27,236 nt of DNA, taken from assembly GCA_051656485.1 (NCBI GenBank), contig JBOGBZ010000071.1, positions 1 through 27,236 on the forward strand. Direction: 5' to 3'. Every line of letters begins with the position of its first letter. Positions within the stretch are counted from its first letter, which is position 1. The position numbers and the translations under genes were made by a program. Origin of the DNA: JBOFDK01 sp051656485 (GTDB lineage: Bacteria; Bacillota; Clostridia; Lachnospirales; Cellulosilyticaceae). Positions 1 through 8,228 of the stretch are shown piece after piece. Below the pieces are notes generated by a model. It saw nothing but the letters and a program-made list of their open reading frames with translations, did not search any database and was not told the DNA's origin.

Positions 1-136
1 AAAGAACTAGGGTACTTATTTTTCACTGATTATTACAGACAAGTCAGTGTAAACTAAAGAACCGCCGTATACTGAACAGTACGTACGGTGGTGTGAGAGG
101 TCGGTAGATAAACTAATTATCTACCTCCTACTCGAT
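1..136 (+). mobile_element. 3' end of a group II intron (domains V and VI)
   Basis: This is the ribozyme tail of a group II intron that continues to the left of the window. Domain V is seen at 61-92: a 9-bp lower stem (61-69 with 84-92) contains a CGC catalytic triad at 63-65 with a G-U wobble (64/89). It is followed by the two-base CG bulge at 82-83 and an upper stem closed by a GAAC loop. Domain VI follows: bases 103-111 pair with 117-125, and an outer stem (95-99 with 128-133) leaves A130 bulged as the likely branch point. The expected 3' end is after CTACTCGAT at 136, seven bases from A130 counting inclusively, as usual for these introns. The intron-encoded reverse transcriptase is not in the window, so completeness cannot be judged. 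The fold was paired by eye. Confidence 0.85.
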
Positions 137-209
137 TACTACTTGAGTAAGAAGACAGGGCATATTACAATGAGTAAGAAAATATAAAAGATGCATACTT
201 GGAGGCAAT

Positions 210-1346
210 ATGAGTAAAAAATTTAAGATAAATCATTATGACGATTTTAAATGTATAGCAGATCAATGTTCTTTTACATGCTGTAAAGAATGGCGCATTG
301 CTGTAGATGAAGATACATTGGAAAGATGGAAAGGCAAGACACTAGGAGAAGAAAGGATTCATTCACATGTGGTGATGGATGGTGGAGGACACTGTATCAA
401 ACTAAATGACCATAAGGAGTGTCCGTTTTTAAATAGTGATAAACTTTGCCGTTTAGTAGTAGAAAAAGGTGAGGAGATGCTCTCTCATACATGTACGACA
501 TTCCCTAGACAAATTAATGCGTTTAAAGATCGTACAGAGTACGCCTTAGATACAGGGTGCCCAGCGGTTATCGATTTGCTAAAGGGCTATAAAGAAGTGC
601 TTCGTATTCAGGGAGAAGGAAGAGATCAGGTGGCGGATACTCTCTTTAACGTACGAGACTTTGTGATGGGACTCCTTCAAGAAAAGAGTTATACATTACC
701 AGAGCGCATGATGATGATTTTCTACGTGCTACTGGAGTTGTTTGATAAAAAGAAGGTCATGAAGGAAGCTATAGAAAATTATAAAAAACCTGAAGTATTA
801 GCACCTTTAGTACAGGCGATACAAGGCATGAAGTTTAATGGGATGGATTGTTTTAGGGAGAGTAATGAGCTTTTCCTAGATGTAGTAGATAATTACCGCC
901 AGCAAAAATTATATGTGGATTACTTAGAAAGCATAGCAGGTAAAGCAGAAAATATAGAAACCACTTATACAGACAAGGCATTAGTGGCTAAAGTAAAAGC
1001 TTTCGAACAAGTAGCTAAAGACTATGAAAACCTCATCCAGAATTACTTGGTGTCTGAAGTAGTAGCTAATTGCCTACAAGAAGAGATGACGTTAGAAGAT
1101 GTCCTCATTGGCTTTGAATGGCTGGCGATGACATATGTGACCATAAGACAAGCCATCTTCTTAAAATGGGTAGAAACAGGAGAAGGTGTGTTACCTTATG
1201 AAACAGTGAGAGATTACCTTACAGTAATGGCACGTGTGACAGGGTATGGTCACATGGATATTCGCGAATACCTGGAAAATAGTTTTGAAGAGGTCATATG
1301 GGAGTGGGGTTACTTAGCACTTATGGTAGGTAACGGCACAATCTAA
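210..1346 (+). CDS. fliB: FliB-family (flagellin) lysine N-methylase
   Basis: A 378-residue protein matching the FliB family, known for methylating lysines of flagellin. The N-terminus carries the family's cysteine pattern, C15, C20, C24 and C25 in the stretch FKCIADQCSFTCCKEW. A second set follows around residues 62-95 in HCIKL, ECPF, KLCRL and the SHTCTTFPRQ motif. These cysteines probably bind an iron-sulphur cluster. The rest is mostly helical and poorly conserved. The start is set by GGAGG at 201-205, four bases before the ATG. No flagellar gene lies in the window, so the target is not shown; FliB homologues in Clostridia often sit away from flagellar operons. The gene begins only 73 bp after the group II intron end, so its native upstream region may have been interrupted. 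Family call is firm; the substrate is inferred. Confidence 0.85.
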   Translation: MSKKFKINHYDDFKCIADQCSFTCCKEWRIAVDEDTLERWKGKTLGEERIHSHVVMDGGGHCIKLNDHKECPFLNSDKLCRLVVEKGEEMLSHTCTTFPRQINAFKDRTEYALDTGCPAVIDLLKGYKEVLRIQGEGRDQVADTLFNVRDFVMGLLQEKSYTLPERMMMIFYVLLELFDKKKVMKEAIENYKKPEVLAPLVQAIQGMKFNGMDCFRESNELFLDVVDNYRQQKLYVDYLESIAGKAENIETTYTDKALVAKVKAFEQVAKDYENLIQNYLVSEVVANCLQEEMTLEDVLIGFEWLAMTYVTIRQAIFLKWVETGEGVLPYETVRDYLTVMARVTGYGHMDIREYLENSFEEVIWEWGYLALMVGNGTI

Positions 1347-1375
1347 AGAATACTGCGCTTAATGTGCAAGAGAGC

Positions 1376-1402
1376 TTGACGGCACGTAAGTGGAATTATA
1401 AG
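1376..1402 (+). promoter_or_regulatory. possible promoter before the PBP pair
   Basis: TTGACG at 1376-1381 and TATAAG at 1397-1402 are separated by 15 bp, shorter than the optimal 17. It lies in the 111-bp gap between fliB and the class B PBP. Weak by-eye call; the PBP genes could also be read from upstream. Confidence 0.3.
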
Positions 1403-1457
1403 ATAGAAGTAGAAAAGTTGACATAATGAGTATAACGAGGAGTGAAGGAGACAGAAT

Positions 1458-4361
1458 GTGAATAAAAAGAGTTTTTTCAAAAGTAGAATTTTTATCGTAC
1501 TTGTAGGTGTTTGTACTTTATTTAGTGTCATTCTGATGCAGTTTATAAAGCTTCAGTTAGTGGAGCAAGAAGAGCATCTAGAGGAAGTCAAATACAGTAC
1601 ACAAAGAAGGTTAGAGACAGAAGGACTTAGAGGCGAGGTCTTTGACCGTTATGGAAGACCATTAGCGATCAATAAACCAATCTACACCCTGAAGCTAGAT
1701 CAGCAAGTACGTATGTCAAAAAAAGAGCTTAATGCAAGTATTTTAGAAGTAGTCAAGCTTCTAGAAGCTAATGGGGATACGTATATTGATCAAATCCCTA
1801 TTTCCACAGAGCCACCTTTTGTATTTACTCAAGGGAGCAGTGCGAGAAGGTTATTCATTAACTCGATACCGTACAATGGTTCAGAGCACCGTGATGAGAT
1901 ACTAACGTATGATGCAGAGGAATTGATGGCTTACTTAAGAAGTAAAGACGTTTTTCAAGTAGATGAGTCTTATACGGAGACAGAGGCTAGAAAAATTGTG
2001 GCGATTAGACACCAGATGTATCAAGTGGCGTATCAAAAGTATAAGCCTATTACTATCGCAGAAGACATCTCGATGGGCACCGTATCAGTGATTTTTGAAA
2101 GACAAGAAAAGTATCCGAATATGATGGCACAGTTAGAGGCTTATCGTTACTACCCTTATGGTACAGAGTTTGGAAATGTACTAGGGTATACACGAGCGAT
2201 TACAGCCAGCCAATATGAGTCCCTTAAAGCAGAAGGATACGACAAAAATGATGTCATCGGACAGATGGGTATCGAGCAAAGTATGGAGGATGAACTTCGT
2301 GGCAAAAACGGTCTGGAAGTTATTGAAGTAGATAATGTAGGAAGAAAAGTCTATACACTTCAATCTGAGGAAGCAGTACCGGGGAACGATGTCTTTCTTA
2401 CCATTGATGCCAATATTCAGCTTCAAGTGTACCAGGCTATCGAAGAGCGATTAGCAGAAGCTATCATACAACGAATGGTAGGTGGTATGAGAGGTGTAGA
2501 ACCACTAAAGGCAAGGGAGATTCTTGTATCGATGGTAGAGAGTAATCAGCTTTCACTAAAAATGATGGAAGCGGCTGAAGAAGGAACGATGCAGCATGAA
2601 GTGTATCAGAAGCTTCGTAAGTGGTATGATGACTACCTTGCTTTACCACGAGAAGAATACGAAGAAGAACTTGGCTTGAAGGGCTTCTTAGTAGCTGTGC
2701 TACATGAAGAAGAGATTCTTATCACAGATAGAGAACTTCTTCTTATGCTTCAAGAGCAAGGCAGCTTAAAATTAGATGAGAAATTAGTAGAGCGTATATG
2801 GAAAGGGCAATACCCAGCCCTTAAAGACATTATGATCGAAGAACTCCGTTCAGGTGATTTAAAGCCTAATCAGATGGCAATCGAACCTTTTAGTGCATCA
2901 GCTGTAGTCGTCGAACCAAATACAGGTAATGTACTGGCATTAGTGGGCTACCCATCTTATGATAGCAATGAGATGACCAGTAACTTTAACTCTTATTACT
3001 CTATGCTACAAGATGGCATAGACCAGCGTAACTTACTATGGAATCGTGCACTGATGACGGCAAAAGCACCAGGGTCTACTTTTAAGATGATTAGTAGTAT
3101 TGCAGGGCTTGAGACAGGTGTAGTCAACACATCGACATTGATTAGTGATTCAGGACCTTATACAAAAGTAGGAAGTCCATACCCGCGTTGTTGGTTCTTC
3201 ACCAATAATGGTTACGGACATGGACCAGCTAATGTTCATCGTGCATTAGAAGTATCCTGTAACTATTATTTCTATGAGCTAACGTATCGCCTCGGTTTAA
3301 AATATGGCATGCCATTTGGTGCCATTAATATGTTTACAAAATATGCAGAAATGTTTGGCTTAGGAGAAAAGACAGGGATTGAACTACCAGAAACGGCACC
3401 GAATATTTCAAGTCCAGAGAATTTACTAAAGACAAATATTATAAAGTCCCTTAATGTTATTCGTAATGTAACGTCAAAAGGGCAGGAAGTTTTTGATGAA
3501 CTGATTTATGCGGCATTAGAATCAGGTGGCTATGAAGCCTCTAAAAACTTATTTGAAGAAATCAGTGTAGCAGTGATGCAAGATATGAAAGTAAAGCTTC
3601 AAAATGAAGCTGTACCGATGAGTGAACTTCTAGCGAAATATATATTAGAAGATACATCCAATCGATCTATGAAAGCGAAAACGAAAGAAGTCATGGCCCG
3701 CTATCTAGAAAGCCTTATCTCACCAGCTACTTTCAAGATGATCCAAGAAGCAGAAGATACGGATGATGGAAAAGAACTTCAAAAAAATATGGTGAAGAAT
3801 ATAGTGGATTATCTCTTCGAAAGTGTGAACTTAGAGTGGACTAATGCCATCAATGTACGTACAGCCATTGGACAAGGTAACAATGCTTTTACACCAGTAC
3901 ATTTAAGTCGCTATATGGCAGCGTTAGCAAATGGCGAGACACTTTATGACTTAAAACTTGTCAATGGTATTATGGACAATAAAGAAGAGTCAGGCTATGA
4001 ACAAAGACCCGATAAAGTACACAGTGAAATTGATGTGAAGCAAAGTACATTGGATGCGGTGTATGAAGGTATGTACCGCGTTATCAATGGTAGAGAAGGA
4101 ACGGCGCGTAGTTCCTTTGCAGACTCAAAGGTTACCATCGCAGGAAAAACAGGAACAGCACAAGAGACAGGAACCGAGCATAGTTGGTTCTCTGGATTCG
4201 CACCTTTTGACAATCCAGAAATTGCAGTTGTAACATCTATGTATGATGCGAAAGGATTGGGGAAATATAACTATACATTAGCAAATGATATTTTTAATGC
4301 TATTTTGGCACCAGAAAAACAACAGGTACCAGCAACAATGGGCAATATATTTGTTGAATAG
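1458..4361 (+). CDS. class B penicillin-binding protein (PBP2-like transpeptidase) with helical insertions
   Basis: A membrane-anchored DD-transpeptidase that cross-links peptidoglycan. One membrane segment lies at about residues 9-28, followed by the PBP dimerisation domain (RGEVFDRYGRPLA near residue 58). The transpeptidase domain has all three motifs: SxxK at S540-K543 (PGSTFK), SxN at S600-N602 (SCN) and KTG at K897 (AGKTGTA). At 967 residues it is much longer than the usual 600-750. The excess is two charged, helix-rich stretches: about residues 330-475 before the transpeptidase core, and about 655-790 between SxN and KTG. The start is GTG at 1458, supported by AAGGAG at 1445-1450; the ATG two bases earlier runs straight into a stop. 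The class A PBP follows after 15 bp, so the two are probably co-transcribed. Whether it serves elongation (MrdA-like) or sporulation (SpoVD-like) cannot be told from sequence. Confidence 0.9.
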   Translation: MNKKSFFKSRIFIVLVGVCTLFSVILMQFIKLQLVEQEEHLEEVKYSTQRRLETEGLRGEVFDRYGRPLAINKPIYTLKLDQQVRMSKKELNASILEVVKLLEANGDTYIDQIPISTEPPFVFTQGSSARRLFINSIPYNGSEHRDEILTYDAEELMAYLRSKDVFQVDESYTETEARKIVAIRHQMYQVAYQKYKPITIAEDISMGTVSVIFERQEKYPNMMAQLEAYRYYPYGTEFGNVLGYTRAITASQYESLKAEGYDKNDVIGQMGIEQSMEDELRGKNGLEVIEVDNVGRKVYTLQSEEAVPGNDVFLTIDANIQLQVYQAIEERLAEAIIQRMVGGMRGVEPLKAREILVSMVESNQLSLKMMEAAEEGTMQHEVYQKLRKWYDDYLALPREEYEEELGLKGFLVAVLHEEEILITDRELLLMLQEQGSLKLDEKLVERIWKGQYPALKDIMIEELRSGDLKPNQMAIEPFSASAVVVEPNTGNVLALVGYPSYDSNEMTSNFNSYYSMLQDGIDQRNLLWNRALMTAKAPGSTFKMISSIAGLETGVVNTSTLISDSGPYTKVGSPYPRCWFFTNNGYGHGPANVHRALEVSCNYYFYELTYRLGLKYGMPFGAINMFTKYAEMFGLGEKTGIELPETAPNISSPENLLKTNIIKSLNVIRNVTSKGQEVFDELIYAALESGGYEASKNLFEEISVAVMQDMKVKLQNEAVPMSELLAKYILEDTSNRSMKAKTKEVMARYLESLISPATFKMIQEAEDTDDGKELQKNMVKNIVDYLFESVNLEWTNAINVRTAIGQGNNAFTPVHLSRYMAALANGETLYDLKLVNGIMDNKEESGYEQRPDKVHSEIDVKQSTLDAVYEGMYRVINGREGTARSSFADSKVTIAGKTGTAQETGTEHSWFSGFAPFDNPEIAVVTSMYDAKGLGKYNYTLANDIFNAILAPEKQQVPATMGNIFVE

Positions 4362-4376
4362 CAGGAAGGAGTTCGC

Positions 4377-6905
4377 ATGAAAGGGCGTATTGCAAATGTA
4401 TTAAAAACCATAGGAATCATTATCTTTGTAGGTATCTTTGCCATTGTGGGGGCTGGCATTGGGACTTTATGGGGGATTGCTAGAGGACTTCCAGATGTAG
4501 CAGAGATAGAACTTATGCCGACGGACAATTACACATCGTTTATATGCGACAAAAACGGTGTAGAGTTCGATAGGCTCTCAAGTGGTGAGGACCGCATCTA
4601 TGCGACCTTGCCACAGATTCCTATTCATCTTCAAGAAGCAGTGGTAGCGACAGAAGATGAACGATTCTATCAGCATACAGGCATTGATATTAAGGGGATT
4701 TTACGTGCACTGGTAGCAAATATAAAATCAGGTGAGTTCTCACAAGGTGCCAGTACGATTACACAACAAGTTGTAAAGAATAACGTACTCACCTCTGAAA
4801 AGAAAATTGTACGTAAGATACAGGAGCAATATTTAGCGATCCAATTTGAGCGCTTCTATAAAAAGAAATATGGTGAAAAAGAAGGTAAAGACTTAATACT
4901 TGAGTATTACCTCAACACCATGCCACTTGGTAGAGGAACTAATGGGGTGCAGGCAGCAGCCAATCGTTACTTTGGTAAAGATGTATCGGCACTGACCTTA
5001 GCAGAAAGTGTGGTGCTAGCAGGGATTACCCAAGCACCTACACGTTTTGACCCTATCAAAAATCCGGAGAATAACTACGATAAAGCACAGATTATCTTGC
5101 AGAAGATGGTGGACCAAGGGTACATTACAGTCGAGCAGCAGCAGCAAGCATTAAAAGAAAATCCTTATAAGGTCGTTTACGAAGCTAATCAAGTGTATCA
5201 GCAGACTTCCACGCACAGTTACTTTGTAGATGCACTTATTGATGAAGTGCTCCAAGATTTACAAATTGTGAAAGGGCTTACGGATACACAAGCTAGCAAA
5301 CTCCTTTTTGAAGGTGGGATTAAAATTTACTCTACCTTTGATAGACAGATGCAAAGTATTGTAGATGGCTATATGGCGGATGACTCACTCTACCCACAGA
5401 AAGACTATGAGTTAAAACTTGCTTATACAGTCAGCGTTCGTAAAGAAGATGATACTTTAGTAAACCTTTATGCAGAAGGCATCGTAAAAAACGAAGCAGA
5501 GATAGAAGACTTTAAGACCTCTCAAAAAGAAAAATGGGGACTGACAGCAAAAGACAATATCGAAAGTGAAAGCTTACTCAAAGTGCCTCAGCCACAAAGT
5601 GCTTTTGTGGTAGCAGATAATGCCACAGGGCAAGTACGTGCTATGTCAGGTGGACGAGGAGAGAAAGAAAGTGACAGAACCTTCAACCGTGCCACACAAG
5701 CTGTGCGCCAGCCAGGGTCTATCTTCAAAGTACTTTCTACCTATGCACCAGCCATGGAGGAAGGCTTAGTAGCACCTGGGTCGATCCTTAAAGATGAACC
5801 AGTAGCATTAAAGGTACCTTCAGGGGTCTATAAACCTAAAAACTGGGACAACAAATACAGAGGACCAGTAAGTGTAAGACAAGCTGTATGGCACTCTATT
5901 AATAGTGTGGCAGTCAAGACACTTGATATGCTAGGCGTAGAGAAAGCATATGATTATTTATTGAGATTTGGTTTTAGTACGATTAAACCATCGGACCAAG
6001 TATATTCTTTGGCATTAGGAGGACTTACAGAAGGGGTTACCCCACTAGAGCTTAATGCAGCAATGAGTGTCATCGCCAATGGCGGTGTCTATATAGAACC
6101 TACACTCTATACCAAGATCCTTGATAGAGAAGGTAACGTTCTAATAGAAAAAATACCAGAGACTCATCGTGTACTTTCTGAATCTACAGCGTATATGCTG
6201 ACCAATACGATGCAAGATGTTATCAATAAAGGGACAGGAGGCTCCATCAAGTCTTACTGGGGTGGTATGCCAATAGCAGGGAAGACTGGTACTACTAATG
6301 ATGACAAAGACTTCCTATTCTCAGGCTATACACCGTACTACACAGCTACTGTTTGGTTAGGTCATGACCAGCCAAAGCGTGTGAAGGCAACAGGACGAGA
6401 ACACCTGAAAATGTGGGCAAAGATTATGAATGATGTCCACAAGGACCTACCTTACAAGGCGTTTGCTAAAAACACCAAAGGCTATGTCCATACAAGTCTT
6501 TGCCGTGTATCAGGCCAGCTAGCCACAGGGCTATGTACCCAGGACACAGAGCATCCAGTCATCTCCGACTACTTCCTACCAAAGGAAGTGCCGCAAACCT
6601 ACTGTACAGCCCATGTAGAAACCATCATCTGCAAGGTGTCTGGCAAGCCAATCTCACCATTCTGCCCAATTACAGACCATGTGAAAGGCGTGGGTGTAGT
6701 AGACCCAGAGAAGCCAACGGCACCTGTAGAAGTATGCCCAGTGCATACAACACCAGTAGGTCCTGTAGACCCCGAAGACCCTGAAGGGCCAGAAGACCCA
6801 TCAGAACCAGGGGAACCATCAGAACCAGAGCTACCTAAGCCACCGGAAGAACCGACACCACCTACAAAACCAGAAGACGGTGGTAGTCAGGAACAAATAG
6901 AATAA
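4377..6905 (+). CDS. class A penicillin-binding protein (PBP1A-like, GT51 plus transpeptidase)
   Basis: A bifunctional 842-residue peptidoglycan synthase: it polymerises lipid II and cross-links the strands. A membrane segment spans about residues 11-36. The GT51 glycosyltransferase domain follows, with catalytic E93 in ATEDERFY, GASTITQQ at 124-131, and the later motifs EYYLNTMPLGRG and LAGITQAPTRFDP. The transpeptidase domain has S448-K451 (PGSIFK), S507-N509 (SIN) and K636-T-G. The C-terminus holds two similar cysteine units beginning CRVSG and CKVSG, each with three cysteines and a histidine, then a Pro/Glu-rich tail of about 45 residues (repeated EP, DP and PP steps) ending at the stop. 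The start is set by GGAAGGAG just after the class B PBP stop. A strong terminator follows, so this gene ends the operon. Confidence 0.93.
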   Translation: MKGRIANVLKTIGIIIFVGIFAIVGAGIGTLWGIARGLPDVAEIELMPTDNYTSFICDKNGVEFDRLSSGEDRIYATLPQIPIHLQEAVVATEDERFYQHTGIDIKGILRALVANIKSGEFSQGASTITQQVVKNNVLTSEKKIVRKIQEQYLAIQFERFYKKKYGEKEGKDLILEYYLNTMPLGRGTNGVQAAANRYFGKDVSALTLAESVVLAGITQAPTRFDPIKNPENNYDKAQIILQKMVDQGYITVEQQQQALKENPYKVVYEANQVYQQTSTHSYFVDALIDEVLQDLQIVKGLTDTQASKLLFEGGIKIYSTFDRQMQSIVDGYMADDSLYPQKDYELKLAYTVSVRKEDDTLVNLYAEGIVKNEAEIEDFKTSQKEKWGLTAKDNIESESLLKVPQPQSAFVVADNATGQVRAMSGGRGEKESDRTFNRATQAVRQPGSIFKVLSTYAPAMEEGLVAPGSILKDEPVALKVPSGVYKPKNWDNKYRGPVSVRQAVWHSINSVAVKTLDMLGVEKAYDYLLRFGFSTIKPSDQVYSLALGGLTEGVTPLELNAAMSVIANGGVYIEPTLYTKILDREGNVLIEKIPETHRVLSESTAYMLTNTMQDVINKGTGGSIKSYWGGMPIAGKTGTTNDDKDFLFSGYTPYYTATVWLGHDQPKRVKATGREHLKMWAKIMNDVHKDLPYKAFAKNTKGYVHTSLCRVSGQLATGLCTQDTEHPVISDYFLPKEVPQTYCTAHVETIICKVSGKPISPFCPITDHVKGVGVVDPEKPTAPVEVCPVHTTPVGPVDPEDPEGPEDPSEPGEPSEPELPKPPEEPTPPTKPEDGGSQEQIE

Positions 6906-6910
6906 CAGTG

Positions 6911-6946
6911 AAAAAGCATCAGTCGGTAAAGGACTGATGCTTTTTT
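6911..6946 (+). terminator. intrinsic terminator after the PBP pair
   Basis: A perfect stem pairs AAGCATCAGTC at 6914-6924 with GACTGATGCTT at 6932-6942. The loop is seven bases and the stem runs into a T tract (6941-6946). It closes the two-gene PBP operon. Confidence 0.92.
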
Positions 6947-7039
6947 GACAATAAATAGCTACAAAGTGAAAGTGGACAAGGGGATAGAGTGTATCTGTAA
7001 GATAAGGAAAATAAACTTTTAAACAGGGCATAACTAGGG

Positions 7040-7045
7040 TATAAT
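7040..7045 (+). promoter_or_regulatory. -10 element for the Rpn-tail gene
   Basis: A perfect TATAAT lies 20 bp before the ATG at 7065 and just after the PBP terminator. No good -35 hexamer is visible 17 bp upstream (TTTTAA-like), so promoter strength is uncertain. Confidence 0.5.
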
Positions 7046-7064
7046 TTAAGAAGAGGTGAATACA

Positions 7065-7253
7065 ATGACAAAAACATTATATGACCCAGCAGTAGAACGA
7101 CGTGGAATAGAACAGGGAATAGGACAAGGTATCCGACAAGTAGCAATAAACTTACTTAGTATTTTAGATGACGAAGCAATCGTGAAACATACAGGATTGA
7201 CATTAGAAGTCGTTCAAAAGCTACGTAAAGAAAAGAATAAAAGTCAATCTTAG
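7065..7253 (+). CDS. stand-alone small protein resembling the C-terminal tail of Rpn-family (PD-(D/E)XK) nucleases
   Basis: A 62-residue protein. It contains the glycine/glutamine-spaced run GIEQGIGQGIRQ, then NLLSILDDEAIVKHTGLTLE and a VVQKLRK ending. This is the pattern at the C-terminus of full-length Rpn/putative-transposase nucleases (normally about 250-350 residues). The catalytic PD-(D/E)XK domain is wholly absent. The gene has its own TATAAT and an AGAGGTG ribosome site before ATG 7065; the upstream in-frame GTG at 7056 overlaps that site and is unlikely to be the start. It may be a decayed remnant. It may also be a functional small product: short C-terminal forms of Rpn proteins that antagonise the nuclease are known in E. 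coli. No parent nuclease gene lies in the window. Confidence 0.65.
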   Translation: MTKTLYDPAVERRGIEQGIGQGIRQVAINLLSILDDEAIVKHTGLTLEVVQKLRKEKNKSQS

Positions 7254-7273
7254 GACATAAAGGAGTACAAACA

Positions 7274-7405
7274 ATGGAAGACAATAAAAAAACACTAGAA
7301 TCACAACAAGAGCAACAAGAGATGACATATGAAGATGCCTTCTCAAAGTTACGCCAATTTATTATAAAGACAAAAAAAGAAGAGCAAGAAGCGAAGGAAG
7401 AGTAA
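7274..7405 (+). CDS. 43-residue charged hypothetical protein
   Basis: A short ORF, ATG at 7274 to TAA at 7403-7405, preceded by a good AAAGGAG site at 7259-7265. The product is very hydrophilic: a Lys/Glu/Gln-rich start (QQEQQE), a central piece MTYEDAFSKLRQFI that looks like one amphipathic helix, and a Lys/Glu tail. It has no cysteine, signal peptide or membrane segment. It lies 20 bp after the Rpn-tail gene and 37 bp before the DUF218 gene, so all three are probably one transcript. I do not recognise the family; the ribosome site and spacing are the main reason to accept it. Confidence 0.55.
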   Translation: MEDNKKTLESQQEQQEMTYEDAFSKLRQFIIKTKKEEQEAKEE

Positions 7406-7442
7406 AAGCTAACAACAATACAAAAGAGAAAGAGGAACTAGG

Positions 7443-8162
7443 ATGATATGGTTCTGGAGAGTTTTGGGTGTATTTGGGGTACTGAATCTTATCAACATCA
7501 TAGCTGTTGATGGGGGAGCGGGGATGGAGCCTGTATGGGTGGCAATTATTATAGGGAGTGTAGTGCTTTCTATACCGAAGTGTTACCATTACTTTTTTTC
7601 AAAGAAGTGGTTCAAGATACTTTTGATCATAGGTGTTGTAATCTTTAGCGTTGTAGAAGGGTGTATTATCTTTTCAGGGATGTCACTGGCACCGACACCA
7701 GATGCAGATTATGTGATTGTATTAGGTGCGCGAGTGAGGGGGGAGACGCCTTCATTAGCCCTTAAATATCGGTTGGATAAGGCTTACGACTATTTAGAGA
7801 AATACCCGGATGCTAAGGCTGTACTGACAGGTGGACAAGGCGCCGGTGAAAGTATTACAGAAGCTGAAGCGATGAAAAGGTACTTGGTAGAGCGTGGGGT
7901 TAAGGAAGAGCATCTTTTAATGGAGGATAAGGCTACAGATACAGATGAGAACTTAGCGTATTCTTTTACAATGATTGATGCAGAGATGGCAGATGCAGAA
8001 GTGCTGGTGGTCACAAGCTCTTTCCACGTCTTACGAAGTAGGATGATTGCAAGAGATTTAGGAAGAGTTGTAGGTGGGATGGGAGCAAGGACGTTGCCAT
8101 TTCTTATACCCAACTATTACTTAAGAGAATTTTTTGCGGTATTAGAAGAAATGATATTTTAA
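7443..8162 (+). CDS. YdcF/SanA-like membrane protein (DUF218)
   Basis: A 239-residue protein with two or three membrane segments in its first 85 residues. A DUF218 (YdcF/ElyC/SanA-like) domain follows from about residue 90: the typical DYVIVLGARVRGETPS strand-turn, LTGGQGAGE, EAEAMKRYL, and the later VVTSSFHVLRSRMIARDL. Family members are linked to cell-envelope integrity and vancomycin tolerance in other bacteria, but no reaction is established for this one. The ribosome site is GAGGAAC just before the ATG. It is the last gene of the short 7065-8162 group and ends at a two-way terminator. Confidence 0.85.
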   Translation: MIWFWRVLGVFGVLNLINIIAVDGGAGMEPVWVAIIIGSVVLSIPKCYHYFFSKKWFKILLIIGVVIFSVVEGCIIFSGMSLAPTPDADYVIVLGARVRGETPSLALKYRLDKAYDYLEKYPDAKAVLTGGQGAGESITEAEAMKRYLVERGVKEEHLLMEDKATDTDENLAYSFTMIDAEMADAEVLVVTSSFHVLRSRMIARDLGRVVGGMGARTLPFLIPNYYLREFFAVLEEMIF

Positions 8163-8213
8163 CACAAAGAGCTCCTTGGATAGGTTGAGTACCTAGCCAA
8201 GGAGCTTTTGTGT
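8162..8213. terminator. bidirectional terminator between convergent genes
   Basis: A long hairpin pairs ACACAAAGAGCTCCTTGG (8162-8179) with CCAAGGAGCTTTTGTGT (8197-8213), with inner pairing TAGGT/ACCTA. It has T-rich flanks on both strands. It sits between the DUF218 gene (plus) and the exonuclease gene (minus) and can serve both. Confidence 0.85.
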
Positions 8214-8228
8214 GGCGTTTTCAGTGAG

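Noticed and set aside
1418..1436. TTGACA and TATAAC as a promoter for the class B PBP
   Set aside because: The spacer is only 7 bp, far too short for a functional pair.
6500..6784. 94-residue ORF overlapping the class A PBP tail
   Set aside because: Lies in another frame of a well-supported gene, has no ribosome site, and its composition is a shadow of the PBP codons.
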